Shown here: positions 29,881 through 37,481 of the stretch, piece by piece | Layout of the letters: the number at the start of each line of letters is the position of its first letter | How positions within the stretch are numbered: the stretch's first letter is position 1 | Translations under genes and position numbers: made by a program | The notes under the pieces: model-generated | What the model was told of the DNA's origin: nothing | The model's input: the letters and a program-made list of their open reading frames with translations, nothing else | Database searches by the model: none | From: a bacterium | GTDB lineage: Bacteria > Pseudomonadota > Gammaproteobacteria > UBA6186 > Azoamicaceae | Direction: 5' to 3' | Length of the DNA: 64,000 nucleotides | Assembly (NCBI GenBank): GCA_027364575.1 | Contig: DAHXPC010000003.1 | Location: 107,104 to 171,103, forward strand

Positions 29881-30564
29881 TTATGCGGCAGCTGCAGCGA
29901 GTGCGATGGCTTTCGGCATGGGCTGTAGTTCAATGCCCGATGTTTCTGGGGTAGAAATTTTCATGCTTCTAGACGCATAAGTCGGTAAATAAAGATTAGA
30001 GGGCATTTCAGGCAATAAGCTGTAACCTGTTTTTACGCCTTCATAAGCCAAGCTTACACCCTCAACGGCAAGTGTCAGCGTTTTTAGGGTGGTATCCGCT
30101 GCAAAGTAGACGGTGTCTTTAGTGGCGACCAGTCCATCGACCGTGCTCACCGTTGCGTCCCAAGCCGATGAGAGCATTTCTTTTGCGTGTTCGAATGCTG
30201 CAGAAGCATCCGTGTGAGCGGTTGCTAAGCATACCGAGCTGTCATTAAACGCAGATTTGGAAGCTTTTTCGTCTTGATAATAATATTGGTTAATGACGCC
30301 GCGCGGTGCGTCATACAGGGCAGCTTTGCCCACATTTCCGGTGGCTTTTCCGGCTAGATAGCCAGATTTTACGCCCGCAATTGTGGATTGCACCGAAGAT
30401 TGAATGGCAGAGGCAAAGCCTTGAATGGCTTTCCATCCGGATTTAGCCGTGTCCTTTATAGAATGTAAAATGGGGGAGACGCGATTCCATAAACCTGAAG
30501 CAATTGAAGCCAGGGTAGTCGCCGTTGTTTTAGCTTTATCGATTATAGAACTCAGTCTATTCAT
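29881..30564 (-). CDS. Unrecognised Ala/Ser/Thr-rich helical protein
   Basis: I place the start at ATG 30564, preceded by TAGGGG at 8 bases; the frame could extend 12 codons upstream. 227 residues, mostly amphipathic helix of low complexity (IDKAKTTATTLASIASGLWN, GWKAIQGFASAIQSSVQSTIAG, GKATGNVGKAALYDAPRGV), ending in ALAAAAA. No signal peptide or enzymatic motif. It has its own terminator and lies beside the tRNA that hosts the ICE. A helical effector or membrane-associated protein is possible. Confidence 0.55.
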   Translation of the reverse strand: MNRLSSIIDKAKTTATTLASIASGLWNRVSPILHSIKDTAKSGWKAIQGFASAIQSSVQSTIAGVKSGYLAGKATGNVGKAALYDAPRGVINQYYYQDEKASKSAFNDSSVCLATAHTDASAAFEHAKEMLSSAWDATVSTVDGLVATKDTVYFAADTTLKTLTLAVEGVSLAYEGVKTGYSLLPEMPSNLYLPTYASRSMKISTPETSGIELQPMPKAIALAAAAA

Positions 30565-30766
30565 TTTTAGTACCCCTACATAATCTTTTAGGATTATCAT
30601 TTGGATTATTAGATAACTAATCGTAGCAAAAAAAATAGGTCAAGGCAAGTGATTTTTACTATTTATAAGGAAATATAATGATATTTATTAGGTGTATATG
30701 CCATTCAATATCGCAGTTATAAGGGTAGGTGCAATTATTTATTTTAGTAAAGAATGAAATACTGGG

Positions 30767-30794
30767 TTGACGTGTTGTATATTCTCGGTATAAT
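30767..30794 (+). promoter_or_regulatory. Promoter of tRNA-Lys
   Basis: TTGACG (30767-30772), a 16-base spacer and a perfect TATAAT (30789-30794) lie 23 bases before the mature tRNA 5' end. Confidence 0.85.
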
Positions 30795-30817
30795 GACATT
30801 CTTCTCAGTTTCAGCTA

Positions 30818-30893
30818 GGGCCGTTAGCTCAGTTGGTAGAGCAGCGGACTTTTAATCCGTTGGTCGATGGTTCAAATCCATCACGGCCCACCA
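30818..30893 (+). tRNA. tRNA-Lys (anticodon TTT), ICE integration target
   Basis: 76 bases with acceptor GGGCCGT/ACGGCCC, D-loop AGCTCAGTTGGTAGAG, anticodon loop CTTTTAA (anticodon TTT), T-loop TTCAAAT, and an encoded CCA. An integrase gene ends seven bases after the CCA, so the 3' half of this tRNA is the expected attL core. Confidence 0.97.
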
Positions 30894-30899
30894 ATAAAA

Positions 30900-32036
30900 T
30901 CAATCACTTACCTTTGTTTCCACCAGGCCTAAAAAAGCGCCTGCGCGACTTTTGCGCGACTCAGTGATGCAAGCTGTCCTTAGCAATGTTAATTCTGGTC
31001 TACTGCCTGTACAAACTGTATTAGCAGCCTTCCAGAGATTCAGCAATTCAGCAGTAGAATAATGGGTCGTAATCCTGCTTGATTTATGACCCAGTAAATC
31101 CTGTCTGTCCTCAAATGAGACCCCTGCTGATCTTAAACGCCTGCCAAATGTATGTTTCAAATCGTGAACACGTACGGCTAAACCTGTTTGCTTCCGTGCC
31201 TTGCGCCAGCCATTATTCAGCATATGGTGTATTGCCCTTCCCCTATAGGTAAAGACAAACTGTGGGTGTTTCCCACGTTGTCTTTCTACAGCAGCACGCG
31301 CTACTTGGTTAAGTACAACTAAGCGATCTTCACCATTTTTGACCCGTTCAGCAGGAATAACAAAAACCGAGCCAACTTCGCCCACAGGTACTTGCACCTC
31401 CCACTCCCAACGCAATTTGCAAATTTCACTATCACGGCAACCTGTATTGACCGCAAATAATGCCATTTCTCGCAAATGGGGTGCCAATGCAGTAAACAAT
31501 CGATCTTGTTCCTCCCAATCTAATGGATAAGGTTTCCGAGCATCATGTTCTGCAAGCAATTTTATTTTTGGTGAAGCACTTAACCATGTGAGGCCATATT
31601 CATCCATCCATTCACCTGATGCAAGATTAAGGATATGGCGAATAACTTGTAACCCATGATTAATGGTACGAGTTTTTACGCCTTCCTTTTGTCTTGCCAT
31701 AATGTATGGTTGCAAAGTACTCATATGAACAGATTCCAAAGCTAAATTGCCAATATAACCATCCAGCATCTTTAATCTTTCCACGTCCGATCTAATACTA
31801 CGTTTGTGTTCATTTTCTACCAAAAACTTAATTGCTGCCTCCCTAAATAATCGCTTTGGTCTAACACCATATACTGTTGCTTGACGGATTGTTTCTAGCC
31901 GTCGTACTAGGTATTTCTCTGCTTCTTCAAGCCGACTGGTTCCAGTGCTTTCGCAAATTCGAACTCCGCCGACTTTTTTGTTAATGTGCCAATTCTCGCC
32001 TCTTTTGACGAGTCCTGGCATTCTTTTACGCCCCAT
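30900..32036 (-). CDS. Tyrosine recombinase / ICE integrase 1
   Basis: 378 residues. An N-terminal Arm/SAM-like region (MGRKRMPGLVKRGENWHI; LQPYIMARQKEGVKTRTINHG) precedes the catalytic domain with the Arg box NTGCRDSEICKLRW, the His-x-x-Arg box HDLKHTFGRRL, and LGHKSSRITTHYS with His and nucleophilic Tyr. All catalytic residues look intact. The stop lies seven bases from tRNA-Lys, the usual place for an integrase acting at attL. It overlaps the preceding AlpA-like gene by 11 bases and is a paralogue of the recombinase at 32241-33335. Confidence 0.95.
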   Translation of the reverse strand: MGRKRMPGLVKRGENWHINKKVGGVRICESTGTSRLEEAEKYLVRRLETIRQATVYGVRPKRLFREAAIKFLVENEHKRSIRSDVERLKMLDGYIGNLALESVHMSTLQPYIMARQKEGVKTRTINHGLQVIRHILNLASGEWMDEYGLTWLSASPKIKLLAEHDARKPYPLDWEEQDRLFTALAPHLREMALFAVNTGCRDSEICKLRWEWEVQVPVGEVGSVFVIPAERVKNGEDRLVVLNQVARAAVERQRGKHPQFVFTYRGRAIHHMLNNGWRKARKQTGLAVRVHDLKHTFGRRLRSAGVSFEDRQDLLGHKSSRITTHYSTAELLNLWKAANTVCTGSRPELTLLRTACITESRKSRAGAFLGLVETKVSD

Positions 32037-32244
32037 ACGTTCCTCCTATGCGTAGGGCGTCCGTTACACCCCTATAGTGATCTACCCAGGCATCTAAATC
32101 AAGTCTGTCAAAAGCTAGTTCTTGAGATCTAAAGAGGTATTTCAGTGACATCTGGCTGAACTTCAGTACTGAAGCAATTTCTGTCCATCCCCAATGGGTG
32201 GAAGCTCCTTTACATTTAATAAGTCGGTTAATTAAATTGTTCAT
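32026..32244 (-). CDS. AlpA-like / excisionase-type small DNA-binding protein 1
   Basis: 72 residues. A winged-helix-like segment (GWTEIASVLKFSQMSLKYLF) is followed by AFDRLDLDAWVDHYRG, shared with the second AlpA-like protein at 33185-33562. This size and place, immediately before an integrase, fit an excisionase/AlpA regulator. ATGA overlap with the upstream integrase stop (32241-32244) indicates translational coupling. Confidence 0.7.
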   Translation of the reverse strand: MNNLINRLIKCKGASTHWGWTEIASVLKFSQMSLKYLFRSQELAFDRLDLDAWVDHYRGVTDALRIGGTYGA

Positions 32245-33335
32245 AGGTCTTGGTTATGACGAGAATGACACAGCTCAGTTAAAGTGAATCCACTGTGTTG
32301 TTGCTCACATACCTTGTTTGCAGCTTGATAAAGCATCTGTAACTCAGCAGAAGAGTAATGGGTGGTAATTCTCCCTGATCGATGTCCTAAAAGATCTTGC
32401 CTATCTTCAAAACTCACCGCTGCGGCACGTAGCCGTCGACCGAATGTGTGCTTCAAATCGTGTACGCGAACACAATCTAAGCCAGCTCTTTTTCTAGCAG
32501 AACGCCAACCACTCGATAACATTCTGCCCATAGATTTTCCCCTAAAATTGAAAACATGTGTTGGGTGTTTGCCCCTTTCACTTTCTATTACAGACTGAGC
32601 AATCGTATTACACACCACCAAGCGATCGTCTCCATTTTTAACAAGTGTGCTTGGGACAATAAATACTCTTAGCTCTGCTGGCTCTGGAATTTTAATTTCC
32701 CAGTCCCAACGTAATTGACAGATTTCTTGATCACGGCATCCAGTATTGACAGCAAATAATGCCATTCTTTCTAAGTGTCTTGGTAACTCTTCAAAGAGTC
32801 TTTTTTGTTCCTCCCAGCTAAGGGGATAGGGTTTGCGTAAATCATGTTCTGGTAATAGTTTGATCTTAGGCGCATTCGCTAACCACGTTAACCCCAGTTC
32901 ATCCATCCAATCACTGGTAGCAAGATTTAGTATTCGGCGAACAATCTGTAATCCATGATTAATGGTTCGAGTTTTAATGCCAGCTTTACGACGTGCATCA
33001 ATGAATGGTTGCATTACCCCCATATGAATGGTATCAAGAGAGAAATCTCCAATGAAGGTAACCAATACCTTTAGTCTGCCTGCATCATCTTGAATGCTGC
33101 GTTTGTGCTGATTTTCCATTAAAAATTTAGTTGCTGCGCTCCTAAAGTTTCGTTTAGGCCGTACACCATAAATGGTCGCTTCCCTTATTTCTTCGATCCG
33201 TTTGCTGAGGTACCGTTCTGCTTCGATGAGCGACTTAGTGCCAGTGCTTTCTCGAAGCCGATGTCCTCGGATCCTTTTTTCAATGTGCCAGATCTCATTT
33301 CTTTTGAAGAGCCCTGGTGTGTGTTTGCGTCCCAT
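32241..33335 (-). CDS. Tyrosine recombinase / ICE integrase 2
   Basis: 364 residues, collinear with integrase 1 (shared MGRKxxPGLxKRxExWHI start, KTRTINHGLQ, KPYPLxWEEQ). Catalytic boxes are intact: NTGCRDQEICQLRW, HDLKHTFGRRL and LGHRSGRITTHYS. The C-terminal tails differ. GAGGAG precedes ATG 33335. It may act on a different att site, be the integrase of a nested element, or be a redundant duplicate. Confidence 0.94.
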   Translation of the reverse strand: MGRKHTPGLFKRNEIWHIEKRIRGHRLRESTGTKSLIEAERYLSKRIEEIREATIYGVRPKRNFRSAATKFLMENQHKRSIQDDAGRLKVLVTFIGDFSLDTIHMGVMQPFIDARRKAGIKTRTINHGLQIVRRILNLATSDWMDELGLTWLANAPKIKLLPEHDLRKPYPLSWEEQKRLFEELPRHLERMALFAVNTGCRDQEICQLRWDWEIKIPEPAELRVFIVPSTLVKNGDDRLVVCNTIAQSVIESERGKHPTHVFNFRGKSMGRMLSSGWRSARKRAGLDCVRVHDLKHTFGRRLRAAAVSFEDRQDLLGHRSGRITTHYSSAELQMLYQAANKVCEQQHSGFTLTELCHSRHNQDL

Positions 33336-33562
33336 ATTGCTAAACTCCTCTGATTGGATGTTATGGGACGACCACTACACTGCTTGTAGTGATCTACCCA
33401 GGCATCCAAATCAAGCCTATCGAAGGCAATTCCTTGTGTTCCAATAGGTATTTCAATGATGAATGGCCTCACTTCCTTATTGAAGCGATTTCTATCCATG
33501 CCTAAATAGGCGGGGACATCTCTAAATCTAATAAGTCTCGGTAATAATTTATTTGTATTCAT
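33185..33562 (-). CDS. AlpA-like / excisionase-type small DNA-binding protein 2
   Basis: The first 65 residues form the domain (RLIRFRDVPAYLGMDRNRFNKEVRP, abridged; GIAFDRLDLDAWVDHYK), the same family as the protein at 32026-32244. The frame stays open for a further 60 residues while overlapping the integrase 2 start by 151 bases; that tail may have no function. ATGA overlap (33559-33562) with the csrA-like gene indicates coupling. Confidence 0.7.
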   Translation of the reverse strand: MNTNKLLPRLIRFRDVPAYLGMDRNRFNKEVRPFIIEIPIGTQGIAFDRLDLDAWVDHYKQCSGRPITSNQRSLAIWDANTHQGSSKEMRSGTLKKGSEDIGFEKALALSRSSKQNGTSANGSKK

Positions 33563-33738
33563 AGAGCACCTTTTTTATCTTCGAGTTCTACTGTAGAAAT
33601 CTTGATTTCAGAAGGGGCTTCAATACCAATATGAGTAATCCCATTGAAGTGACCTAAAATAGTGATTTGAATATCCTTGTTAATCCAAATGGATTCCCCA
33701 GCGTGACGTTGCAGTATCAACACGTTTAATTTCCCCAT
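33559..33738 (-). CDS. csrA: CsrA-family RNA-binding regulator carried by the ICE
   Basis: About 59 residues from ATG 33738: GKLNVLILQRHAGESIWI (CsrA: LVLTRRVGETLMI), then IQITILGHFNGITHIGIEAPSEIKI-type strand order (ITILG, HIGIEAPSEIKI), and a short C-terminal tail. CsrA proteins bind GGA motifs in mRNA leaders. Legionella ICEs commonly carry their own CsrA paralogue next to lvr-type genes, so an element-specific regulator is expected. Upstream ATGs would extend it by up to 10 residues. It is first in the csrA-alpA-int-alpA-int operon. Confidence 0.88.
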   Translation of the reverse strand: MGKLNVLILQRHAGESIWINKDIQITILGHFNGITHIGIEAPSEIKISTVELEDKKGAL

Positions 33739-33787
33739 TGTTTTAAGTCCCCTCATAAAAAAAATCATCTAATACCAATGTAATAAG

Positions 33788-33817
33788 AAAAAGCGACAAC
33801 GAGTTGTCATTTTTTTA
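33788..33817. terminator. Hairpin GACAAC-GA-GTTGTC flanked by A and T runs
   Basis: GACAAC (33795-33800) and GTTGTC (33803-33808) are flanked by AAAAA on the left and TTTTTTT on the right, giving a hairpin with a T-run on either strand. It could terminate the operon entering from the right or act as an operator just upstream of csrA. Confidence 0.5.
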
Positions 33818-33994
33818 AGAGCTGGTTTGGACCCAAAATGTTGGTAATAGGCTGGTTAGGTAGTGAAATTTGATTAAATTATAACGACCCATCATGAAAG
33901 ACTTGAAAAAAGACGGACGATATTTTTGAATATTTGTCTTTTTTTACATTTTTATAGCTTTTAACCCCTTATATTGAATGCAGGTTAATAGGTA

Positions 33995-34018
33995 ACTTTG
34001 TCGCAAATGCGACAAAGT
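33995..34018. repeat. 24-base palindrome, copy 1
   Basis: Arms ACTTTGTCGCA and TGCGACAAAGT, 11 bases each and perfectly complementary, separated by AA. An exact reverse complement of the whole 24-mer occurs at 41671-41694. Candidate protein-binding site (parS-like or operator). Confidence 0.85.
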
Positions 34019-34161
34019 GTGAGATTGGGCATGCGGAGCAAATAATATTGAATCCATAAAGTATGGCTGTATATTTGAATAGTCTTTTAAAACTAGTTAT
34101 CCAATGAATAAGGCTATGGGTCATCCAAACCCAGTAGTCTGAATGCTTTTGGGATAATGAC

Positions 34162-35118
34162 TCAAAATGCTTGTCCCAAATTTTCATAGGGACGGGCTTC
34201 GATAATATCACTGTGTGTAATCTCTGAAAAAATCTCCAATGGTGGCCTGCCTGACAAAAAGCTAGCTGCATGAGCATGACCACCACCAGAGAATAGTTCA
34301 GCTATTTTATTCATGGGGATTTTATTATTGTCACGTAATCGTCTCAAACTAAATTTCCTTTGGGCATTGTTATATTTATAAAAAAGTACTACCCCATCAA
34401 TATTCAAATTTTTTAATGCAAAAATTGCAATATCATTTGCAAGAGTTTTTTCTTCACATTCTATAAGTCCAAATATTAAATCATCGTTTTTGCGTTGGAT
34501 CTTCGTTGTTAATATTTGTTTGCAAGCCATTTGTATTTTGCTCTCAAGCGTTAAATATAGTTTTTGGCCTGTAGATATAAGATCTGAGACACCCTCATCT
34601 GAGAAAATATCTGTTATGATTTTAAAGTTGAAATTAAACTGCTTAAGTAATTGATAGAATCCAAGAGAGAAATAATAACTGTCCTTTTGTTTCCAAGACC
34701 ATAAGTCAATATCTTCAACATATTGAATAAATTTCGGTTGAGGTTTGTCTGAATTAAAAAAATCCCAAGCTAGGGATGAACCACATTTATTTAGATTAAT
34801 GTGCACATTATTTAAGCCATGAAGCTCGGATTGTGCAGTTAAATGATGATCTAGTACAAAAACTTTTTTTGCTATTCTTTGCAATTTAATAAAAGCCTCT
34901 CTTCTTAAAGAGAAGTCTAGAAAAAGTAGAGTTTTATTTGCTAGATTTTCAAAGGTGTTTGTAGTCCTCTCGTATGAGCATGGAATATATTTAGCAGAAT
35001 CACCCAAGAAAGAAAAGGCACAGAACGCAGCAGTTGCTCCATCCATGCAATGATCATGATACAGAATTGAATTAATCTCACTAGGCGTGATAGACTCAGA
35101 AAAATAATTTATGCTCAT
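34162..35118 (-). CDS. DHH-family phosphoesterase
   Basis: 318 residues. DHH domain motifs: YHDHCMDGATAAF (residues 20-32, replacing the usual H-x-D-xD-G), LLFLDFS (64-70, metal-binding Asp) and VLDHHLTA (88-95, DHH). Near the end is GGGHAHAASF, the DHHA1 GGGH motif. Relatives hydrolyse cyclic dinucleotides, pAp or short oligonucleotides; the substrate here is unknown. Last gene of the reverse-strand signalling operon, coupled to the STAND gene by ATGA (35115-35118). Confidence 0.85.
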   Translation of the reverse strand: MSINYFSESITPSEINSILYHDHCMDGATAAFCAFSFLGDSAKYIPCSYERTTNTFENLANKTLLFLDFSLRREAFIKLQRIAKKVFVLDHHLTAQSELHGLNNVHINLNKCGSSLAWDFFNSDKPQPKFIQYVEDIDLWSWKQKDSYYFSLGFYQLLKQFNFNFKIITDIFSDEGVSDLISTGQKLYLTLESKIQMACKQILTTKIQRKNDDLIFGLIECEEKTLANDIAIFALKNLNIDGVVLFYKYNNAQRKFSLRRLRDNNKIPMNKIAELFSGGGHAHAASFLSGRPPLEIFSEITHSDIIEARPYENLGQAF

Positions 35119-37481
35119 ATTTGTAACTCCGATAGCTCCAAGTGTTTTTTGATTGCAAGACTCATTATCAATTGATCGTATTTTTGATCCTTTCCAAATA
35201 GGCTTTTATAATCCGATAAAAGCTTGTGCACTATTAAATCCTTGTTCTCGGCGATGTTCACTGCAACAAGTCTAAATAGGATCCTTCTAATTTCATTATT
35301 TTTCATATTGCTGAACCCTCGATAGTACTGTTCGTAGGCTTGTTCATAGTGACCTTTAGCAATAAGATAATTCTTTTCACTATAAAAACAGTCCCCTAAG
35401 AGCTCTAATGCTAAGGCCTTTTCTTTATGGTAAATTTTATTGCCAAACCAGTCACCAAGGATTTCTATCTGTTGTAATAAAATATCTTTAGCTTCTTGAC
35501 TTTTACCATAGTGAATTAAGTGTCCCGCAAATAATACTCTTGTTCTGGCCGTTACCCTATGCTTATCGCCGAGTGCTTCACTTAGTTTGGCAATGGTCTT
35601 CGTCATTTCTGCTAATGGAATAGTGGGTTGGTTAATATACATATAAGTTTCATATCTAATGAGGTAGACAGGGATGTGATATAAAAAGCGTTTATCCGAT
35701 TTATCTTTTGTTTTTGAAAAAATTTTATCCACAAGAACAATGCTTCTTTGATAATCCCCTCGAAGGTTAAAATAATTTGCCTGGTTAAGATCGATTAGAT
35801 TGGTTGTATCAAATTTATCATCGTCAATTTTTCCATCATTAATGATCTGTAGCCTCAAGATATATTCTAAGGCTTTCTCCGCCTCACCAAGGAATAAATA
35901 GTGGCTAGCAGCATAATTCAATATTCTTTCAAATTGTAAAGTGTCTGTTGTTTTCATTTCAATGCTGATTTTTTCAGCGTGACTTTGATGGAAAAGCCCT
36001 TGCTTATGATCACCTAGCCACCAATATATGCCTGATAGTGTCGTATGAAACCTAATGGCTTGTTCTTTTGGTGCTAATTTTGAGATAAATTTATTGATAT
36101 CATCGTGTGCGGAAATGAACTTAACGCATTGGTGAAATTCACGATTAATCAGCGCACAATATTCTACATTATTTAAGTACAAGTCGGATATTTCAGCATT
36201 AACTTCATTAAATTGATTAGAAATGAAAGCTATATTTTCAATGATAGCGATTTTATCATGAAAATTTTCCGTTAGATAAGGTGCTTCGTCTATTTCAGTT
36301 CGAGAAGATATTAGGGAAGCCAGTATTTTGGTAATTTTTAGCTGCTCTTTCTTAGTGATTGATTTTTCAAATGAGCTTTTAACTATTTCATGATATTTAT
36401 AAAATTTCACTCCATCCCCCGTTTTTTGAGGTGGATCTAGTATTAGACGCTTAGAAGCATCAATGATGAGTAAACTAAGCTCTACATTGCTATACCCCAT
36501 TTTTAACCAAAAATCTTTCAATAAGTATTCAGGGACAAAATGATTATCCATGAGATATAAGAGCTCAATAAACTCATTACCCAGTTGATTTTCAGAAATA
36601 AATTTTGAGATATGCATTTGGGTCATTTTAATAGCGGGATCCAGATTTATTTGACCTTTGAAGATTTTTAATATATTTAAGTAATCTTTTAAACTGTATT
36701 TCTGGGATTGAATTTCCTTATAGGCGTTGTAAATTGCAAAAGGATGATATTTTAAACACTCTGCAATGTTTTCCAAGTCATCTCTTTCAAGATCATTCAC
36801 GTTGAAAAGTTTCATGATGTTTTCTTTGTTTAAAATGTTTAAGCGATAAACGTTCGGCCAAGTTTCCGTATTTTGTGAAGTGATTAAAATATGACCTTTT
36901 GAGCTTGTATGATGGGGAGGAATAAGTTCTTTAATAAAGCCGAAGTTTGGGGTGTTGTCAAAAATAATAAGCCAGCTAGAGGTTGAAGTACGTAGTGCAT
37001 TTTTAAAGCTAGAGATGCTTTCCTTTTCTGGATTAATGTTATCTAAAATAAACAGTAAGTCCACGTTTGATTTCTTTAGCACTTTCTTTATTTCTCTTAA
37101 TAGCGTGCCTTTATTTTCGGTAATGGCTATTTGATTATTTGGAAATGATTTATTCCATTGGTAAGAAAATTCGATGATCTGTGGGAAGAAGTCTCTCTTT
37201 GAGTCGAAAAGCCAACAGACATCATATTCATCTTTATATGTTTTTGCATAAGCTTTTGATATTTCTGTTTTGCCATAACCTGGCAGTCCTGTAATTGCCA
37301 ATATTTCTGTGTCATTATTCTGTTGATTAAGTAAAGTATGGATATCTGATAGTTCAGTCTCTCTGCCTGTCACAATAGTGGTATTCGTATCAATATTCCA
37401 AACCTTCGGCACTTTTGCAATACAACAAAAGGGCAACAAAATTAATAGGATCCCACTAAGATAATGCGTATACATTTTCAT
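35115..37481 (-). CDS. STAND NTPase with NB-ARC-like domain and TPR-like repeats
   Basis: 788 residues. Residues 8-22 are strongly hydrophobic (LSGILLILLPFCCIA), resembling a signal or anchor. The NTPase domain has Walker A GLPGYGKTE (65-73), Walker B LLFILDN (142-148) and a sensor-like GHILITSQN (197-204), followed by a winged-helix-like region. From about 430 the chain is all-helical with TPR-like units (for example ALELLGDCFYSEKNYLIAKGHYEQAY, quoted in part). STAND proteins oligomerise on sensing a ligand and drive an effector; many are immune sensors. It overlaps the kinase-like gene upstream by 26 bases. Confidence 0.82.
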   Translation of the reverse strand: MKMYTHYLSGILLILLPFCCIAKVPKVWNIDTNTTIVTGRETELSDIHTLLNQQNNDTEILAITGLPGYGKTEISKAYAKTYKDEYDVCWLFDSKRDFFPQIIEFSYQWNKSFPNNQIAITENKGTLLREIKKVLKKSNVDLLFILDNINPEKESISSFKNALRTSTSSWLIIFDNTPNFGFIKELIPPHHTSSKGHILITSQNTETWPNVYRLNILNKENIMKLFNVNDLERDDLENIAECLKYHPFAIYNAYKEIQSQKYSLKDYLNILKIFKGQINLDPAIKMTQMHISKFISENQLGNEFIELLYLMDNHFVPEYLLKDFWLKMGYSNVELSLLIIDASKRLILDPPQKTGDGVKFYKYHEIVKSSFEKSITKKEQLKITKILASLISSRTEIDEAPYLTENFHDKIAIIENIAFISNQFNEVNAEISDLYLNNVEYCALINREFHQCVKFISAHDDINKFISKLAPKEQAIRFHTTLSGIYWWLGDHKQGLFHQSHAEKISIEMKTTDTLQFERILNYAASHYLFLGEAEKALEYILRLQIINDGKIDDDKFDTTNLIDLNQANYFNLRGDYQRSIVLVDKIFSKTKDKSDKRFLYHIPVYLIRYETYMYINQPTIPLAEMTKTIAKLSEALGDKHRVTARTRVLFAGHLIHYGKSQEAKDILLQQIEILGDWFGNKIYHKEKALALELLGDCFYSEKNYLIAKGHYEQAYEQYYRGFSNMKNNEIRRILFRLVAVNIAENKDLIVHKLLSDYKSLFGKDQKYDQLIMSLAIKKHLELSELQI

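Larger units (their letters stand above)
33739..34161. other. Intergenic region with two dyads between csrA and the DHH gene
   Basis: No convincing gene. It holds the csrA ribosome site, a hairpin at 33788-33817 and a strong palindrome at 33995-34018 (both listed separately). A minus-strand 15-codon frame starting at ATG near 34031 reads LTLCRICDKV, the same residues that the twin palindrome encodes inside the YdaS-ParB gene; this could be a coding remnant or coincidence of a shared DNA site. Confidence 0.5.

Noticed and set aside
33969..34286. Minus-strand frame of about 105 codons overlapping the DHH gene end
   Set aside because: It overlaps the well-supported DHH gene in another frame and shows no domain or ribosome site.
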